Positions 12,787-23,977 of a DNA stretch of 64,000 bases are shown here, piece by piece. Below the pieces are notes generated by a model that was given only the letters and a program-made list of their open reading frames with translations, was not told the DNA's origin and ran no database searches. Every line of letters begins with the position of its first letter. Within the stretch, counting starts at the first letter, position 1. The stretch comes from Annona cherimola (Eukaryota > Streptophyta > Magnoliopsida > Magnoliales > Annonaceae). The stretch lies in NCBI GenBank assembly GCA_030490835.1, contig CM059972.1, positions 43,813,452 through 43,877,451 of the forward strand. The letters are read 5' to 3'. The position numbers were made by a program, and so were the translations under genes.

Positions 12787-13192
12787 TGTGGAGCCCAAAT
12801 TGGGCAATTTGCATTTTAAACCTTCTAATATTGTGTATTTGTATTTTGATCTCTGAAGTTTATGTATTAGCATTTTACAATTTAATAAAATACCCAAAAT
12901 GCCCTTTGCATTTTGAATGATTGAGTCTAGTTTAAATCCATAGCCCTTAAGGTACTCATGATATTTAAAAATACCATTAAAATCTTGGTTTGCATATTAA
13001 TATTTTAATCCTTATGAAGTTTGGTTTAAAATGCAAAGGACATTTTAAACGTTTTTCAAGTTTTGTACAACATTTTTTATGCCGTTAGGTCGAGGGTCTA
13101 AAATATAAATAGTCAAATTTTACAAGGTTTAAAATGCTAATACCCAAAATTAAAGGGTTTAAAACACAAATTCCCTGCCCAAATTCTGTCCA
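12787..13192. mobile_element. Probable MITE with inverted-repeat ends
   Basis: The left end (GTGGAGCCCAAATTGGGCAA, then TTGCATTTTAAACC) reappears inverted at the right end (GGGTTTAAAACACAAATTCC, then CTGCCCAAATTCTG). About 400 bp, AT-rich, no coding potential. Target duplication not resolved. Confidence 0.5.
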
Positions 13193-14642
13193 TCAAATTT
13201 GACAAAAGTTCAATTTTTTTTATCTTTTTCTGAAAAACTAAACATGAGGGAACTCAACTTATAAGACAGGGATAAATTTAAGTAAACTTGAAAATTTTCT
13301 TTATTGCAGAAATAAATTATGTACAAACAGCCTATATAGTATTTCTTTATTTTTTATACTTTAGATATTTATGTTTATTTTTAATATATATTTTTCATGT
13401 TAAATTTATATGATTAGAATCTCTTTGTTGACATTATATATAATTTATTTATAAAATTTCTCTATTTGTACAAAAAAATTTATTTATAAAATTAAGAGTG
13501 ATCTTGTTACTGGCTAATACAAATTTTGTTAGTCCAAGCTAAAAGATGCATTATTAAAGTTTTCTTTTAGTTTTTATGAAAATATTTTTCTAAATATATT
13601 TAACTCATATATCTTGCTTTACAATTTTTGTATATGTGTATATATTTTTATCATTTTTAAAAATCAACATTTGGCCTATTTAGGTCATATTGAAACTCCC
13701 TAAATTTTTATTTTGAAAATTAAAATATATATAATTCAAAATTTGTAAAACATAGTATCGAAGTTAAATACATTTTCATTAAAGATTTATTTTTTTTTTA
13801 AGAAAAACTACTCCTTTCAACCCAATTATGTTAGTCCGGCCTAACAACAGAATGCTCTGCCATGAATAAACGACGATAATTTAGCTATTACTATTCCAAA
13901 AAAAATAAAACTGTTATTGTAGGATCATATGATCATAGAATATCACTCGCCGGTTTTTATTTTCTTTGTCCCCTGTGCATAAATATTATAGACATAATTT
14001 TTTTTTAAAAAAAAAATCATTATTTTAAATGAGATGAACATAAAGGGTATGTTTATTTTCTTTAAATAATCCATCGAAATATATATCATTTTTATTTGAT
14101 GCATGTTAGCACTATACTCACATTCCCTATATCCAACATGCAGTCCCATGATAAATTAATCAAATTATTTCAAGTAGTCGTTGTAGGAATAAAAAATATA
14201 ATTAGTCTAATGGAAAATGGATCGCACGAGCGTACCTAAATTATATTCATCTATTCAACATCCATCTAATAGAAGATATACATACCAACGCCACAAGTGG
14301 AATAACGTCAGAGGCTTGTGATGGGAGTGGAGTTCCAATTCCATGTTGAGATTTTGGCCAAAAAATTTTCGTGAGAGCTGTATGTCTCCCTGGATGTGAT
14401 GGAAGCAACAGATCTCCCTTGTAATATGTGGAATCTTGCTAAGAAATAGGTGGAAATAGGTGGAGCTTGTTGTCTACAAGCCTCCAAAGTAAATGTGCAT
14501 AATATGTAATATCAGATATTATGATGTACAATATTAATAAAAAATAAAAACAAAAGATATACATAGATTAATAAAATGCATAAAAAAATAATAACAATAA
14601 AACAATATTCCTGTAACACAGCCGTCATCCTTCTTCCCTCCC
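13193..14642. other. Intergenic, AT-rich
   Basis: No convincing gene. A weak inverted-repeat pair (GAGTGATCTTGTTACTGGC near 13497, and the inverse of GGCCTAACAACAGAATGCTC near 13839) suggests another eroded MITE. The last ~80 bp is probably the 3'UTR of the NHL gene (AATAAAACAATA near 14595). Confidence 0.4.
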
Positions 14643-15413
14643 TCAGAAAACATCCACCCTTACTTTGCACGCCTTATCAACGATCTTCGCATTTTCCGTC
14701 AGTCTATCCACCGTCAAGGAACACCCCACCTTAAACGTCACAGTCCACGTCTTAACGGCTCCAAACTTCACCTTCACCGGCACCCTCAAATCCACCTCTA
14801 ACAGAATATTCCCGCCCCGTTGATCCGCCGCCAAGGCCCCGCGCTCGGCAGCGGACAAAACTACCCCATGCCCCGTCAAAGCCGTCTGGAAAACCGTCAC
14901 ATTCTTACTCCCCTGGTAAAACACCGGCAAAACGCCGTTACACAGCTCGACCCCCGAGTAGGAAACCGACGCGGAGCTCCCTCTCTCGTAGTAGATGCCG
15001 ATCTTCCCATTGGGATTCTCCGCTCTCACGGTGAAGTCGAACTCCGGTGATAGCGTCGGGCTTGACTGGTCGGATGAACGGCTGAAATTGAAGCCCTTGA
15101 TGGAGAGGTCCTCGATCGAGTAGCTGGGGTTCTTCGGCCTGAAGACTAGGTACAGGACGCCGCCGGCAATGCCGACGAGGATGATAAGGAGGATGATGAG
15201 GCCGAGAGTCCAGGATATGCAGCGGCAGCAGCAGCTGCGGTGGGGTTTCTGGTGGTCGTGCAGGTTCTCCTGTGGGGGATAGCGGTAAATCTGGTCCTTG
15301 GGGACTTGGATGACGTAAGACGATGGCGGGGAAGAGGCCTTAGCCGGCGGGGCATCGTCGCTTCCTGCGGCGGACGGAATGCCTCCAGCGGGGTGTACTC
15401 GTTGTTCAGACAT
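14643..15413 (-). CDS. NDR1/HIN1-like protein, NHL6-type (LEA_2 family)
   Basis: 256-residue single-exon coding region. Proline/serine-rich N-terminus, then a basic-cysteine motif HRSCCCRC (58-65), one hydrophobic transmembrane segment at about 67-90 (LGLIILLIILVGIAGGVLYLV), and an extracytoplasmic LEA_2/WHy-like domain at about 95-245. The family signature FTVRAENPNGKIGIYYE is at 127-143, then LPVFYQGSKNVTV and VPVKVKFGAVKTW. The closest family I recall is Arabidopsis NHL6 and relatives: plasma-membrane proteins linked to defence and ABA/abiotic stress responses. Start: the Met at 15411-15413 (MSEQRV) is the first ATG. A longer in-frame reading to 15437 begins with TTG and lies just after a likely splice acceptor, so it is rejected. 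GC-rich compared with its surroundings. Intact, no breaks seen. Confidence 0.9.
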   Translation of the reverse strand: MSEQRVHPAGGIPSAAGSDDAPPAKASSPPSSYVIQVPKDQIYRYPPQENLHDHQKPHRSCCCRCISWTLGLIILLIILVGIAGGVLYLVFRPKNPSYSIEDLSIKGFNFSRSSDQSSPTLSPEFDFTVRAENPNGKIGIYYERGSSASVSYSGVELCNGVLPVFYQGSKNVTVFQTALTGHGVVLSAAERGALAADQRGGNILLEVDLRVPVKVKFGAVKTWTVTFKVGCSLTVDRLTENAKIVDKACKVRVDVF

Positions 15414-15431
15414 TGACGGAATTGGAAGAAA

Positions 15432-15719
15432 CTGCAAAGAGAAGGACGGACAGCGTCAGGCGGGTGAGTTTAAAATATTAAAAAAGAAATCTAATCTTGT
15501 ATATAATTACGATCTGCCACTAGCCGGACCTAAAAAATGCCGATCACGGGCCATCAATGGACGGTCGTAGAAGAAGCAGTGGGCAAAATACGGCTAACAT
15601 CAGTCGTTGGATATTCCCGACCATTCCGCTCGCGGCTGATGGCGTGCGGTGGCAGCTGATTTCATGTTTTTATGCGACGAAACACACATCAACATCTCGA
15701 GAAAAAAGAAGGAACGAAC
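15432..15719 (-). other. Probable 5'UTR intron of the NHL gene
   Basis: On the minus strand, CTGCTGCAG is followed by GTTCGT at 15719 and CTTCTCTTTGCAG ends at 15432, 18 nt above the ATG. This is a GT-AG intron of 288 nt with a pyrimidine-rich 3' end. No cDNA evidence is available, so the intron is inferred. Confidence 0.5.
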
Positions 15720-15839
15720 CTGCAGCAGTGAGAAATACCAATACTTCAGGAGCGCGCTCTCTGTTTCTCTTCTCGTCTTTCTTGTATTGGTGAGATGGTG
15801 AAGTGGGGATGAGAGAGACAAGGCGAGAGACGGCCTCAA

Positions 15840-15847
15840 TTTTTATA
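15840..15847 (-). promoter_or_regulatory. TATA box of the NHL gene
   Basis: TATAAAAA on the minus strand about 125 nt above the proposed 5'UTR intron donor. Followed by a CTCTCGCC/CTCTCTC leader-like sequence. Fits a core promoter for 14643-15413. Confidence 0.5.
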
Positions 15848-15849
15848 TG

Positions 15850-16444
15850 AAACATGAAGCATCCGACGACGCGTTTCCTCCAGCTGGAGTTGAGCGTGTC
15901 GGCTCATCCACGCGCATGTGTTTGATATGGAATTCGTAAGCTTTGGAAAGAGAAAGGGATAAAAATATAGAATCCTTTCTCGGCTGGGGATGATGCTTTG
16001 TCCTCTTGCATTGCTGGCCTCCACCCACTTACATTACATGACGTGTTGCCGTGGGACCCTTATTTTATAACCGAAGGGGAGTAAATAATTTCAAAGTATC
16101 TTGCTAAAATTTTTAAATAAGATAAAAAAAATTATCTTTGCAACAAACTTTCATAAAATGAAGTTAGAAATAATAATTAAAATAATTTTATTATAAACAT
16201 CTTTGTGTTATACAGTTCAACAGAATAATATGAAAAAATTGAGAATAACACAAGGTGATTAAGAGGTTAGAGGGTTAAAACCCATACCACATTAGCCTCC
16301 ATTAAGATTTAAAAGAAAAAAGATATTCTAAAATTATCTAAATTAAATTATACAGAAATAGAACAATCTTTATCCTGAGCTTCCCATATCAAATCAAAGG
16401 GCATATTTATTTAAATAATTTGCAACTATACTCACATAGTTTGA
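15850..16444. other. NHL promoter-side intergenic
   Basis: Upstream of the NHL promoter. GC-moderate to about 16080 (possible promoter with CACGCGCATGTG), then AT-rich. No ORF of note. Confidence 0.4.
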
Positions 16445-16685
16445 TTGAAATTGTATCAAGTTGCAGATAGAGTCGACTTGATATTGCGACTTCACCTAAG
16501 TCGCAAGAGAAGTTGACTTCGGTTGCGACTTCGTCTGCTCAGGTGTCCAAATTTCAGCATTGTCTAAAAATGATGCCTCAAAGTTGACTTCGGAATCGAC
16601 TTTACCTAAGTCGATGCCGGAGTCGATTTGACATGCGACTTGACCTACCAAGCTTTGATCTTTAAACTTTGTAATCCTTGAAAAC
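16445..16685. mobile_element. Fragment of a Sirevirus-like LTR (palindrome array)
   Basis: Contains the same alternating AAGTCGCA / GAGTCGACTT / GCGACTT units as the LTRs at 24315, 34325, 37372 and 48373. No LTR end is preserved. Abruptly followed by a gypsy-type LTR start. Confidence 0.6.
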
Positions 16686-17243
16686 TGTGATACCCAGACC
16701 TAAGTAGGTCTATAAATATGACACATGTGTTATTTAGATGAATTATGAATGATTATGACTTTTATGATTTAATAAATTTTGCAATTAGGGTTTACAATTA
16801 AAAATAGTGATTAAGATTAATCGCCAAAGTCCAATGTGAGTCAAGATGACTAAAGTGTCTTAATGAGGATTAAAATATGCTAATGTGGTATGAATATTTA
16901 TTTTAACTTTCATGATTTAATTAATGGAGATTAAAAGGAAAATTATGGAATTATGTTGGAAATCGTAGAAAATTCATAATTTGACGCCTATAAGGCGAAA
17001 TGAGATGAAATTTGAAAGGTAAGCTCATGACTTTGGGTTCAACCTTATGTAAGGATTAGATTAAGATAAATGTGATGAGATTCACGTGATAATTATTTGA
17101 TTTTAATCTCACACTCTAAGGTTATTTTCAAATATTCATAACTTGACGTAGAAATGTCAGTTTGAGATGAAATTTAAACGATTGAATAAAATTATGAAAT
17201 ATATGGTATGGATGGATTGGATTAAGCTAATTACTATGAGAAA
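16686..17243 (+). mobile_element. 5' fragment of a gypsy-type giant LTR
   Basis: Starts TGTGATACCCAGACC, close to the TGTGAAACCCGGACC start of the LTR at 18122. It follows the same course (TTGACTCATGATTTAATT-like, then TCATAACTTGA..AAATGTC, TTTGAGATGAAATTT) for about 560 bp before running into copia integrase sequence. Truncated. Confidence 0.6.
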
Positions 17244-17269
17244 GTGCTTAATTAGAAAAAGATGCCAGC

Positions 17270-18116
17270 GTAGAGGCTGGTGGGGTGAAACTTTATTAAT
17301 AACTTGTCATATTTTTAATAGAATTCCCCACAATAAAACCAAAGTTACCTCCTATGAATTATGGAAAAACAAAATACCTAATCTTAAATATTTAAGAATA
17401 TGGGGTTGTAGAGCTTTAGTAGGATTAACTGATCCTAAAAGATCAAAATTAGGCAAATACGAATACAATGCATATTTATAGGTTATATAGTGAATAGAAA
17501 AGCTTATAGGTTTATCGTAGTAGAGCCTAATAGTTCAATTCAACTATATACTATTATTGAATCCCGAGATGCTGACTTTTATGAAAATTCTTCTAAGTCA
17601 ATACCAAGATTCGATAAAATTGATGAAACTTCTTCTCAACCATTGAATAAATCTATAGCTGATAATTCTATACCCATGGAAAAACCTATAGATGATGATA
17701 ATTTGAGAAAAAGTAAATGAGCTAGAAAGGATGACTATAATCATTTTGATCTTGATTTTCAGTTGTACCTTATAGAAGGATTCAAAGGTAAAATAAGCGA
17801 AGAACACGTGATTGTGTTTCATACCGAAGAGGATCCATCTATTTATAAAGAGACCATGAAATCTCCAGATGCATCATACTGGAAAGAAATCATCCAAGAT
17901 GAAATGGATTCTATGATGGAAAATGAATATGAACATTAGTTGATTTACCACTCGGGTCTAAACCTATAGGCTGCAAATAGATATTTAAGAAGAAATTAAA
18001 AGTTGATGGATTTATTGATAAATTTAAAGCTACATTAGTAGCTAAGGGGTATAAATAAAAAGAATGTATTGATTTCTTTGGTACCTATGCCCTAATGGCT
18101 ATAATTTCAATCATTA
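17270..18116 (+). pseudogene. Ty1/copia polyprotein, integrase to start of RT (decayed, left half)
   Basis: Reads as copia integrase C-terminal region: GWWGETLLITCHIFNRIPH, YELWKNKIPNLKYLRIWGC, then after a frameshift near 17480 NRKAYRFIVVEPNSS and YTIIESRDADFYEN. It continues with the connection region (EEDPSIYKETMKSPDASYWKEIIQDEMDS) and the start of RT (LVAKGY, FFGTYALMAIISIIRL). Several stops and frameshifts make it non-functional. The reading frame is cut at 18116 by the giant-LTR element and resumes at 45483. The element's 5' LTR, gag and protease are missing to the left. Confidence 0.85.
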
Positions 18117-18121
18117 GGTTA
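18117..18121. repeat. Target-site duplication GGTTA (left)
   Basis: GGTTA here and at 45478-45482, directly outside the TG...CA ends of the giant-LTR element. Removing one copy and the insert restores the copia reading frame across the junction. Confidence 0.95.
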
Positions 18122-19754
18122 TGTGAAACCCGGACCCAATTAAGGTTTATTTATATGCAATTGGAATATAAATATGAATCAAGTATAATTTAGCGGAATT
18201 ATGAATGAATCTCAATTGCAATATTGACGATTTATTGCAATTAGGGTAAGTGATTATGAATAATATTTATAAGCCGATATAAGTTAATGTTATTAAAGAA
18301 GCTTAATGAGGATTAGAGAATGTAATTATATTGAGGATAATTATCTCACATATTATAGGTTAACTAATGGAGATTATATTGTTAATTATGGATTAAAGGA
18401 GACAATTGCTAGAAAATCTATAATTCGATGCCGGGAAGGCGGATTAAGATGAAAATTGAAAGGTAAGCACATAATTTTGTACTTAATCTTATGAAAATAA
18501 TGGATTATGAAAATAAGGATGAAATTAGGGTGAAAAATTGATAATCACCGTCCAAAAATTCAAATGGTCATAACTTGAACTAGAAAAGTCGGATTGAGAT
18601 GAAATTTGAAATGAACGGTTAAAATTATGAGATTAAGGTTATGAAAGGGTTTGATTAAGCTAATGATGATGGAATATTGGTTGCAAGAAAATGGGTGTAT
18701 ATTATTGATTTTTGTGCATAAAAAATGTAAGCTCGTGTTTATGTTAAAGAGAGGTGATTAATTATATTTTTAGTGGCAAAAATGAGGTGTCAAAAAGAGA
18801 TAATGACACATGGATTTTATGAATTATTTAAGTTAATAAAATCCATAATAAAATCAAGTGCTTAATGGCATAATTAAATAGCTAATGGATTAACTCAAAG
18901 GAGCATGAAATAAGTGGCATGACAAGGGCAGTTAATGGGATGAATTTTGGATGAATTTTGTGGCAAGAAAATGCCACAAAGTCAATGATAAGTGGACCCC
19001 ACCAAAGTGGACAGCAACATGTAGCTGTCAAGTGGTGCACGTCCAAACAGCTTCTTGGATTTTTAATTATTTTTTTAATAGCTAATTTGACCCCTAAATT
19101 AGCTCCTAGGTAGGGTGATTATTTATACATTAAATTAAAGCTGCGATTTTGTGGAAAATTGCAAAAAGAGGCAGCTGATGTGGACGTGATTGCATGGACA
19201 CTAAATGGACAACATAAGGTGTGGACGGCTAAGCTGCATTATGTGATTTTTTATGATTTTTTCCAATAAGCTAAATGGTCCCCTAATTAGACTATTACCT
19301 AGGGTAGTTAATTAGCCATAAATTAAAGTAAAAAATTCATTGGAAAAAATGGCAAAAGACTGCTGCAAAGGGACGTTGCATTATATGGACAGATTTTGTC
19401 CATTAATGATGTGGATTTTAATGGATTTATTAAAAATAATTTGCTAATTTAAATGGACCACATTTTGCCATGTCAGCAATAGGGGATAAGCATGTCTTGA
19501 TCATGCTTTAAGTAAAGTAAAAAGTGGGGCCCACAAGCTGGAAAATCCAGCTTTTGCCCCAAGTGCACGTCTACATGTGCTAAGGGAGAGAGAGAAAATG
19601 AAAAAGGGGAGAAACCCCCCAAGCAAGGCAGTGCACATTCCATTTTTTTCCAGCAGCATGAGGATCAAGAAAGGGAGAAAAAGAGAAGGAAAAATGGAAA
19701 AGAAGAATGAGATTGAAGCTAGGAAAAATGGAGTCCAAGTTTGATCCAATACAT

Positions 19755-19763
19755 GTAAGTATA
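19755..19763 (+). promoter_or_regulatory. Splice-donor-like site in the LTR leader
   Basis: ACAT|GTAAGTATA follows a ~180-bp purine-rich segment. The same site occurs in the 3' LTR (41127). Comparable sites occur at the matching place in the 25020 LTR (GTAAGTGATT, near 26009) and, on the minus strand, in the 4556-10071 solo LTR (GTAAGTTCATG). Suggests a spliced leader; the acceptor may be the TTAGACAG near 23508. Confidence 0.45.
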
Positions 19764-22162
19764 CCCTTGATTATGGGTTGAAAATCATAACTGAAATTTT
19801 CTTAAATCCTATGTGATGTTGCTGTTTTGATGTTTAATCATGATTATATGATTATTCATGATTAGATGAATTATATAAGTTGATTTATAAAGTTTAATTT
19901 GGGGATTAATCAACCCATATCATCTAATCTACACTTATGTGTAGTAAATCTGGACATGGAATGGAAAATAGGGAAGAAATAGTTCATGATCAAATTTTAG
20001 CATGAAAATTTTTTTGAGGACTTATGACAGGGTGATTAAGGAACAACCCAATTTTTAGCTCAAAACGGTAATCATGTTGGAAATTAAAAATCTGAGAAAA
20101 TTAACCTAAACAGGGTTGAACGGGTGTCAGGATCAGCTACACCAAATAATTTTTAATAATTTTTATACAAGGAATTTTTGGCTGAAAATTTTACAGGATA
20201 TATAAGAAATATTGAGGATCACAAAAAAAATAATAATTGATTTTTTGATGGTATAAATATACCTAATAATTAACGTAATTTGGACTATCCGAAAAAGGAT
20301 GCTGCTATCCAGTAGGGTAAAAATACGAAAAAGTATATAAAGTCTTGATGTTTTGTGTTGGAAATATTTATTTTGATTAATTCATAGATTTATTAAGGTA
20401 TAGTAGGAATTTCAGATCAAAACTACTTGATTTGATATTAATTTAATATTTTGAGAATTCAGTATGCCTTAATTCAGCATTATGGACAACTTAAGGAATA
20501 AATCAAGATAAATGTTAAATTCCAGATTTTTGGGCTGGAATTTAAATTATAATGGGATATAAACAAATATCATAAATGATTATGAGGATTTAACCTATTA
20601 AAGGTGGGTTTTAGAAAGGATTGAACTTAGGGTTACTATAAGACCCAATTTCCATGTTTTGATGTCGAAAATGATAAATGGATTATGAGAAAAATGAAAA
20701 CTATGTTAAAAATGATAAATTGAGGTAATGAACCTCCAAATAATGATTTAATGAATGATTATTATATTTATGTAAGATTACCCTACATAAGGGTATTAAA
20801 ATGAACGAATGAATGATTAATATGTATAGGCTATGTGCTAAGTATGAATACCCGACTTGAAAGACAAGTGGGTTAAGTTAGTCCAAATGGATTTATGTAG
20901 ATTGAAAAATCTAAGAAAAATAAGTATTTGAAGTTGATGTGAATAAATGAAATGTTATTTTCATTTATCTAGACAAAGGTAAGGAAAAGAATGAAAGAAA
21001 AGGGACTATGACAATCTCAGGTAAGCAAGCGAACTTTTCAAATCATTTATTTCTCCTTATGTGCTGAAATGATTTATGATATTATGTTGATATTTTTATG
21101 ATTATGTTTTAACGAACGGGCAAGCATAAATTTTAGAAATTGATGGCTTTAATGAAAAATCACATGTTTTGAAAATGATGGCTTTAATGAAAAATCGTAA
21201 GTTTTGAAAAAGGATGGCTTAAGGAAAAGCCTCAAGGTTGCTTCATGGGAAGTAAGCAACGTTTTTTTTAAGATAAATATTTATCACAAGTGTTGCCATG
21301 GATTGGAAATGCTTTATGTTAATGGATTGAGAAATTTGCTTATGAGTAAGCAAGTTCTGCACGATAATGTTTTCAAAGGATTTCACGTTTTATGTCGATG
21401 GTTTTTAAGAATTTGCTTATAAGCAAGCAAGTTCTTTATGATGTTGTTTCAAAAGTATTTTATAAGAAAAAGAGAATTTTACCCTTTTTCACAAAGTATT
21501 GTTTGTAAATAAGTTTTGAATTATTTCTACAATAATTTGTGATAAACAAGTATGTTTATGAAAGAAAATGGAAAAGAGGAATTGATTTATGAAAAAGATT
21601 TGTTTTGCTAGGTCATGATAATTAAATAATAAATGATGATTTGGACATAGTCCATATGTTTTAAAATGATATTCGAAAAAGTTTTGATTTCCTTTAGTTA
21701 AGGAAATCTATGCTGAAAATATTTTAAAAAATGTTTATAGGGACGTGTTGAAGGGGATTTAAGGATGACCAACCTTTTATGTTGATTTCATAAAATGGTT
21801 TAATTTCGGATTGCTAAATGGTATGAAAAAGATTATGCAAGCCCCTTATGTAAAAATAGTATAATAGATAGGTGGATAATAATTTGATTATTAGGGTGGT
21901 TGAGAAGAGGTAGCATGATTGCATAACTTTTGTGAGCAAAAAGTCCTGAAATGGAAACCAAGAAAATGTTAGAAAATATATAGTTTAATTTTGAAAATTC
22001 AAAGGTTTTAAAATTCTTTTATAAGGATTTTAAAATGTATTATTTTTCAAATATTTCAAATTTTTATCAAAATATTTCTAAAAGAATTTAAGGAAGGTCA
22101 TCCTAAAATTAGATTTCAAATAACAACTTGTCTAAAGTGGGTGCGCTCGCTTTACAAGTTGA

Positions 22163-22342
22163 CACGGACTGCGGTCTGTGATGTGCTTTTTTTCAAAATG
22201 ATTTGTTTTAAAAAAAAAGGACACAGACTTTGGTCTGTGATGTTTTTAAGTTATGGATGCAGACAGAGGTCTGTGATCCCGGTTATAAAGGATACGGGCT
22301 GCGGTCTGTAATACTTTAAACCAAACGGACTGCGGTCCGTCA
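22163..22342 (+). repeat. Array of five GGTCTGT palindromes (5' LTR)
   Basis: Five ~18-bp imperfect palindromes: ACGGACTGCGGTCTGT, ACAGACTTTGGTCTGT, GCAGACAGAGGTCTGT, ACGGGCTGCGGTCTGT and ACGGACTGCGGTCCGT, spaced 30-50 bp. Repeated at 43696-43873 in the 3' LTR. Confidence 0.8.
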
Positions 22343-22850
22343 TAATAATGTATGGTGCATCAGTACAAGGAATAGGCCGGTTGTAGAGCACAGTTGGGAT
22401 GACCGGTGCCCACTCTACATATGGTCAAGTCGCTAAGGGGTAGCGAGAGTGCCAGTGGCGCCCTCCCTGAGATGGGAGCAGGATAATAGAACAGCCGCCT
22501 GGCTAGTGTGCTGTTAAGGATTCTCTTCCAAAAGGTAGCATGATCACTTGCTAAGTGTCACTACTGGATAGGGAGAAATGCGTTTGCATACGTTTTGCTT
22601 TTCAAAAGCCCAAAGATTGGGATATAAAAGTATTTATATGAAAAAGTTATCCTAAAAGGATTTTTATGAAATGGTTACCCTAAAAGAAAGGGCGTTTTAC
22701 ACAAAAGTGTAAATAACAGGAATAAAAGGAAATATTTTTTTTTACGCAAATGTATTTATGGAAATGATTTATGTATCTTATATGCCTTGTTTATTATAAA
22801 CAAGCCCCAAGACGGGAATTATGAAAAAAATTTATGTCAAACTTGTTTTT

Positions 22851-23390
22851 TGACATAAAAATGTCCATTATTAAAGAGCCTAAATGAAAAGTGTTTATGG
22901 ACATGAGAATGTTCAATACCAAAGTGTTTTAATAAAAGATGTTTTAGGACATATGAATGTCCATTGCCAAAGGAAGCTATGTAAAAAATATTTCGAAACA
23001 TTAAATGTCTCTTGGTTAAAGGATTTTATGATGAAAAATGTTTTGGACATAAAAATGTCCTTTGCCGAGAAAGGCTTATGTAAATAATGTTTTAGGACAT
23101 GAGAATGTCCTCCCTTGCCAAAGGATTTATGAGAAAAATGTTTTGGACGTAAAATGTCCACTGGCAAAAGATGATTTTATGTAAATGTCTTGGAACATTG
23201 GAAATATTTACTCGAGACAAAAGGAAACTAATTAAAAAGGGTAAAACGTATATGTTTTGCCTTAACAAGCCCACACGTGGTTTGTAAATGATTTTAAGAA
23301 TGAATGTTTTATGAAAAATGTTCAAGGACATAAATTTGTCCTCGTGAACAAAGGAATTCATGATAATGTTTTAGGACATATAAATGTCCT
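22851..23390 (+). repeat. Array of GGACAT palindromes (5' LTR)
   Basis: About eight units, each with a core like GGACATnnnAATGTCC followed by TTTGCCAAAGGATTTTATG-like sequence, period about 55-65 bp. Same array at 44379-44920 and, inverted and diverged, at 5110-5560. Confidence 0.75.
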
Positions 23391-23965
23391 CATGAAAATG
23401 GTGTTCAAGATATTTATGAAAAAGGTTTTCAATGAAGTCTTGCTTTAATGATAAAATGCTTGCTTACTGAGTTGTCACTCACGTTTTGTTTTTCCAAACC
23501 TTAGACAGGTACTGGGAAACTCAGGGAGGTTGCGAATCTAAGTAATGAAGTAAGGTACGAGATGATGGCCAAGTAAGCTATAAGGAATGGAAAAACATGA
23601 ATATGCTAAGGTATGTAAATGTGTATGTGAACTTAATTAAAATTTTAAGTTCTATATGATTCAATGATTGAATATATGGATGTATGAATGTAAAATGTGA
23701 TGATCTAGTCAAAGAGACTTTTACTGTAGAAAAGCAGGAGAGATGCTATCAAATAGAATTTGAAATTTTATTATAAGTCTATCGTTACTTGTTTGATGAA
23801 TGATGTGAAATGTAAAGATATGAACGATGATGAACAAAAAAAATTTGGACGAGATCCAATTAAGAACTCGCCGCGTGATTAGGACAACAATCCTGATTCA
23901 CATTTACCAATCAATAAGGTCTTGAGGTAAGGAAGTGACGTCTCGGTTTGGGGCGCCACAAAGCT

Positions 23966-23977
23966 TGGTATCAGAGC
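23966..23977 (+). other. Primer-binding site for tRNA-iMet
   Basis: TGGTATCAGAGC, complementary to the 3' end of plant initiator-Met tRNA, 5 nt after the 5' LTR end (23960). Primes minus-strand DNA synthesis of the giant-LTR element. Confidence 0.9.

Larger units (their letters stand above)
18122..23960 (+). repeat. 5' LTR of the giant-LTR element
   Basis: Starts TGTGAAACCCGGACCC, ends GGTTTGGGGCGCCACA. Within it: a purine-rich exon-like segment ending at a donor (19755), GGTAAGCAAGCG near 21021, a CAGACnnnGGTCTG palindrome array (22163-22342), a block with GGGAGCAGGATAATAGAACAG (22475), and a GGACAT...ATGTCC palindrome array (22851-23390). A pyrimidine-plus-AG stretch (TTTTTCCAAACCTTAGACAG) ends near 23508. 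No protein-coding content; the ORFs in it are incidental. Confidence 0.9.

Noticed and set aside
15414..15437. Eight-residue N-terminal extension of the NHL protein
   Set aside because: Would start at TTG and lies between a likely splice acceptor and the first ATG.
19501..19749. Hydrophobic minus-strand ORF, duplicated at 40873-41121
   Set aside because: Reverse complement of a purine-rich leader; duplicated only because it lies in both LTRs.
22851..23390. CRISPR-like appearance of evenly spaced palindromic repeats
   Set aside because: Plant nuclear LTR context, imperfect repeats, no cas genes, and spacers that are themselves repeated.
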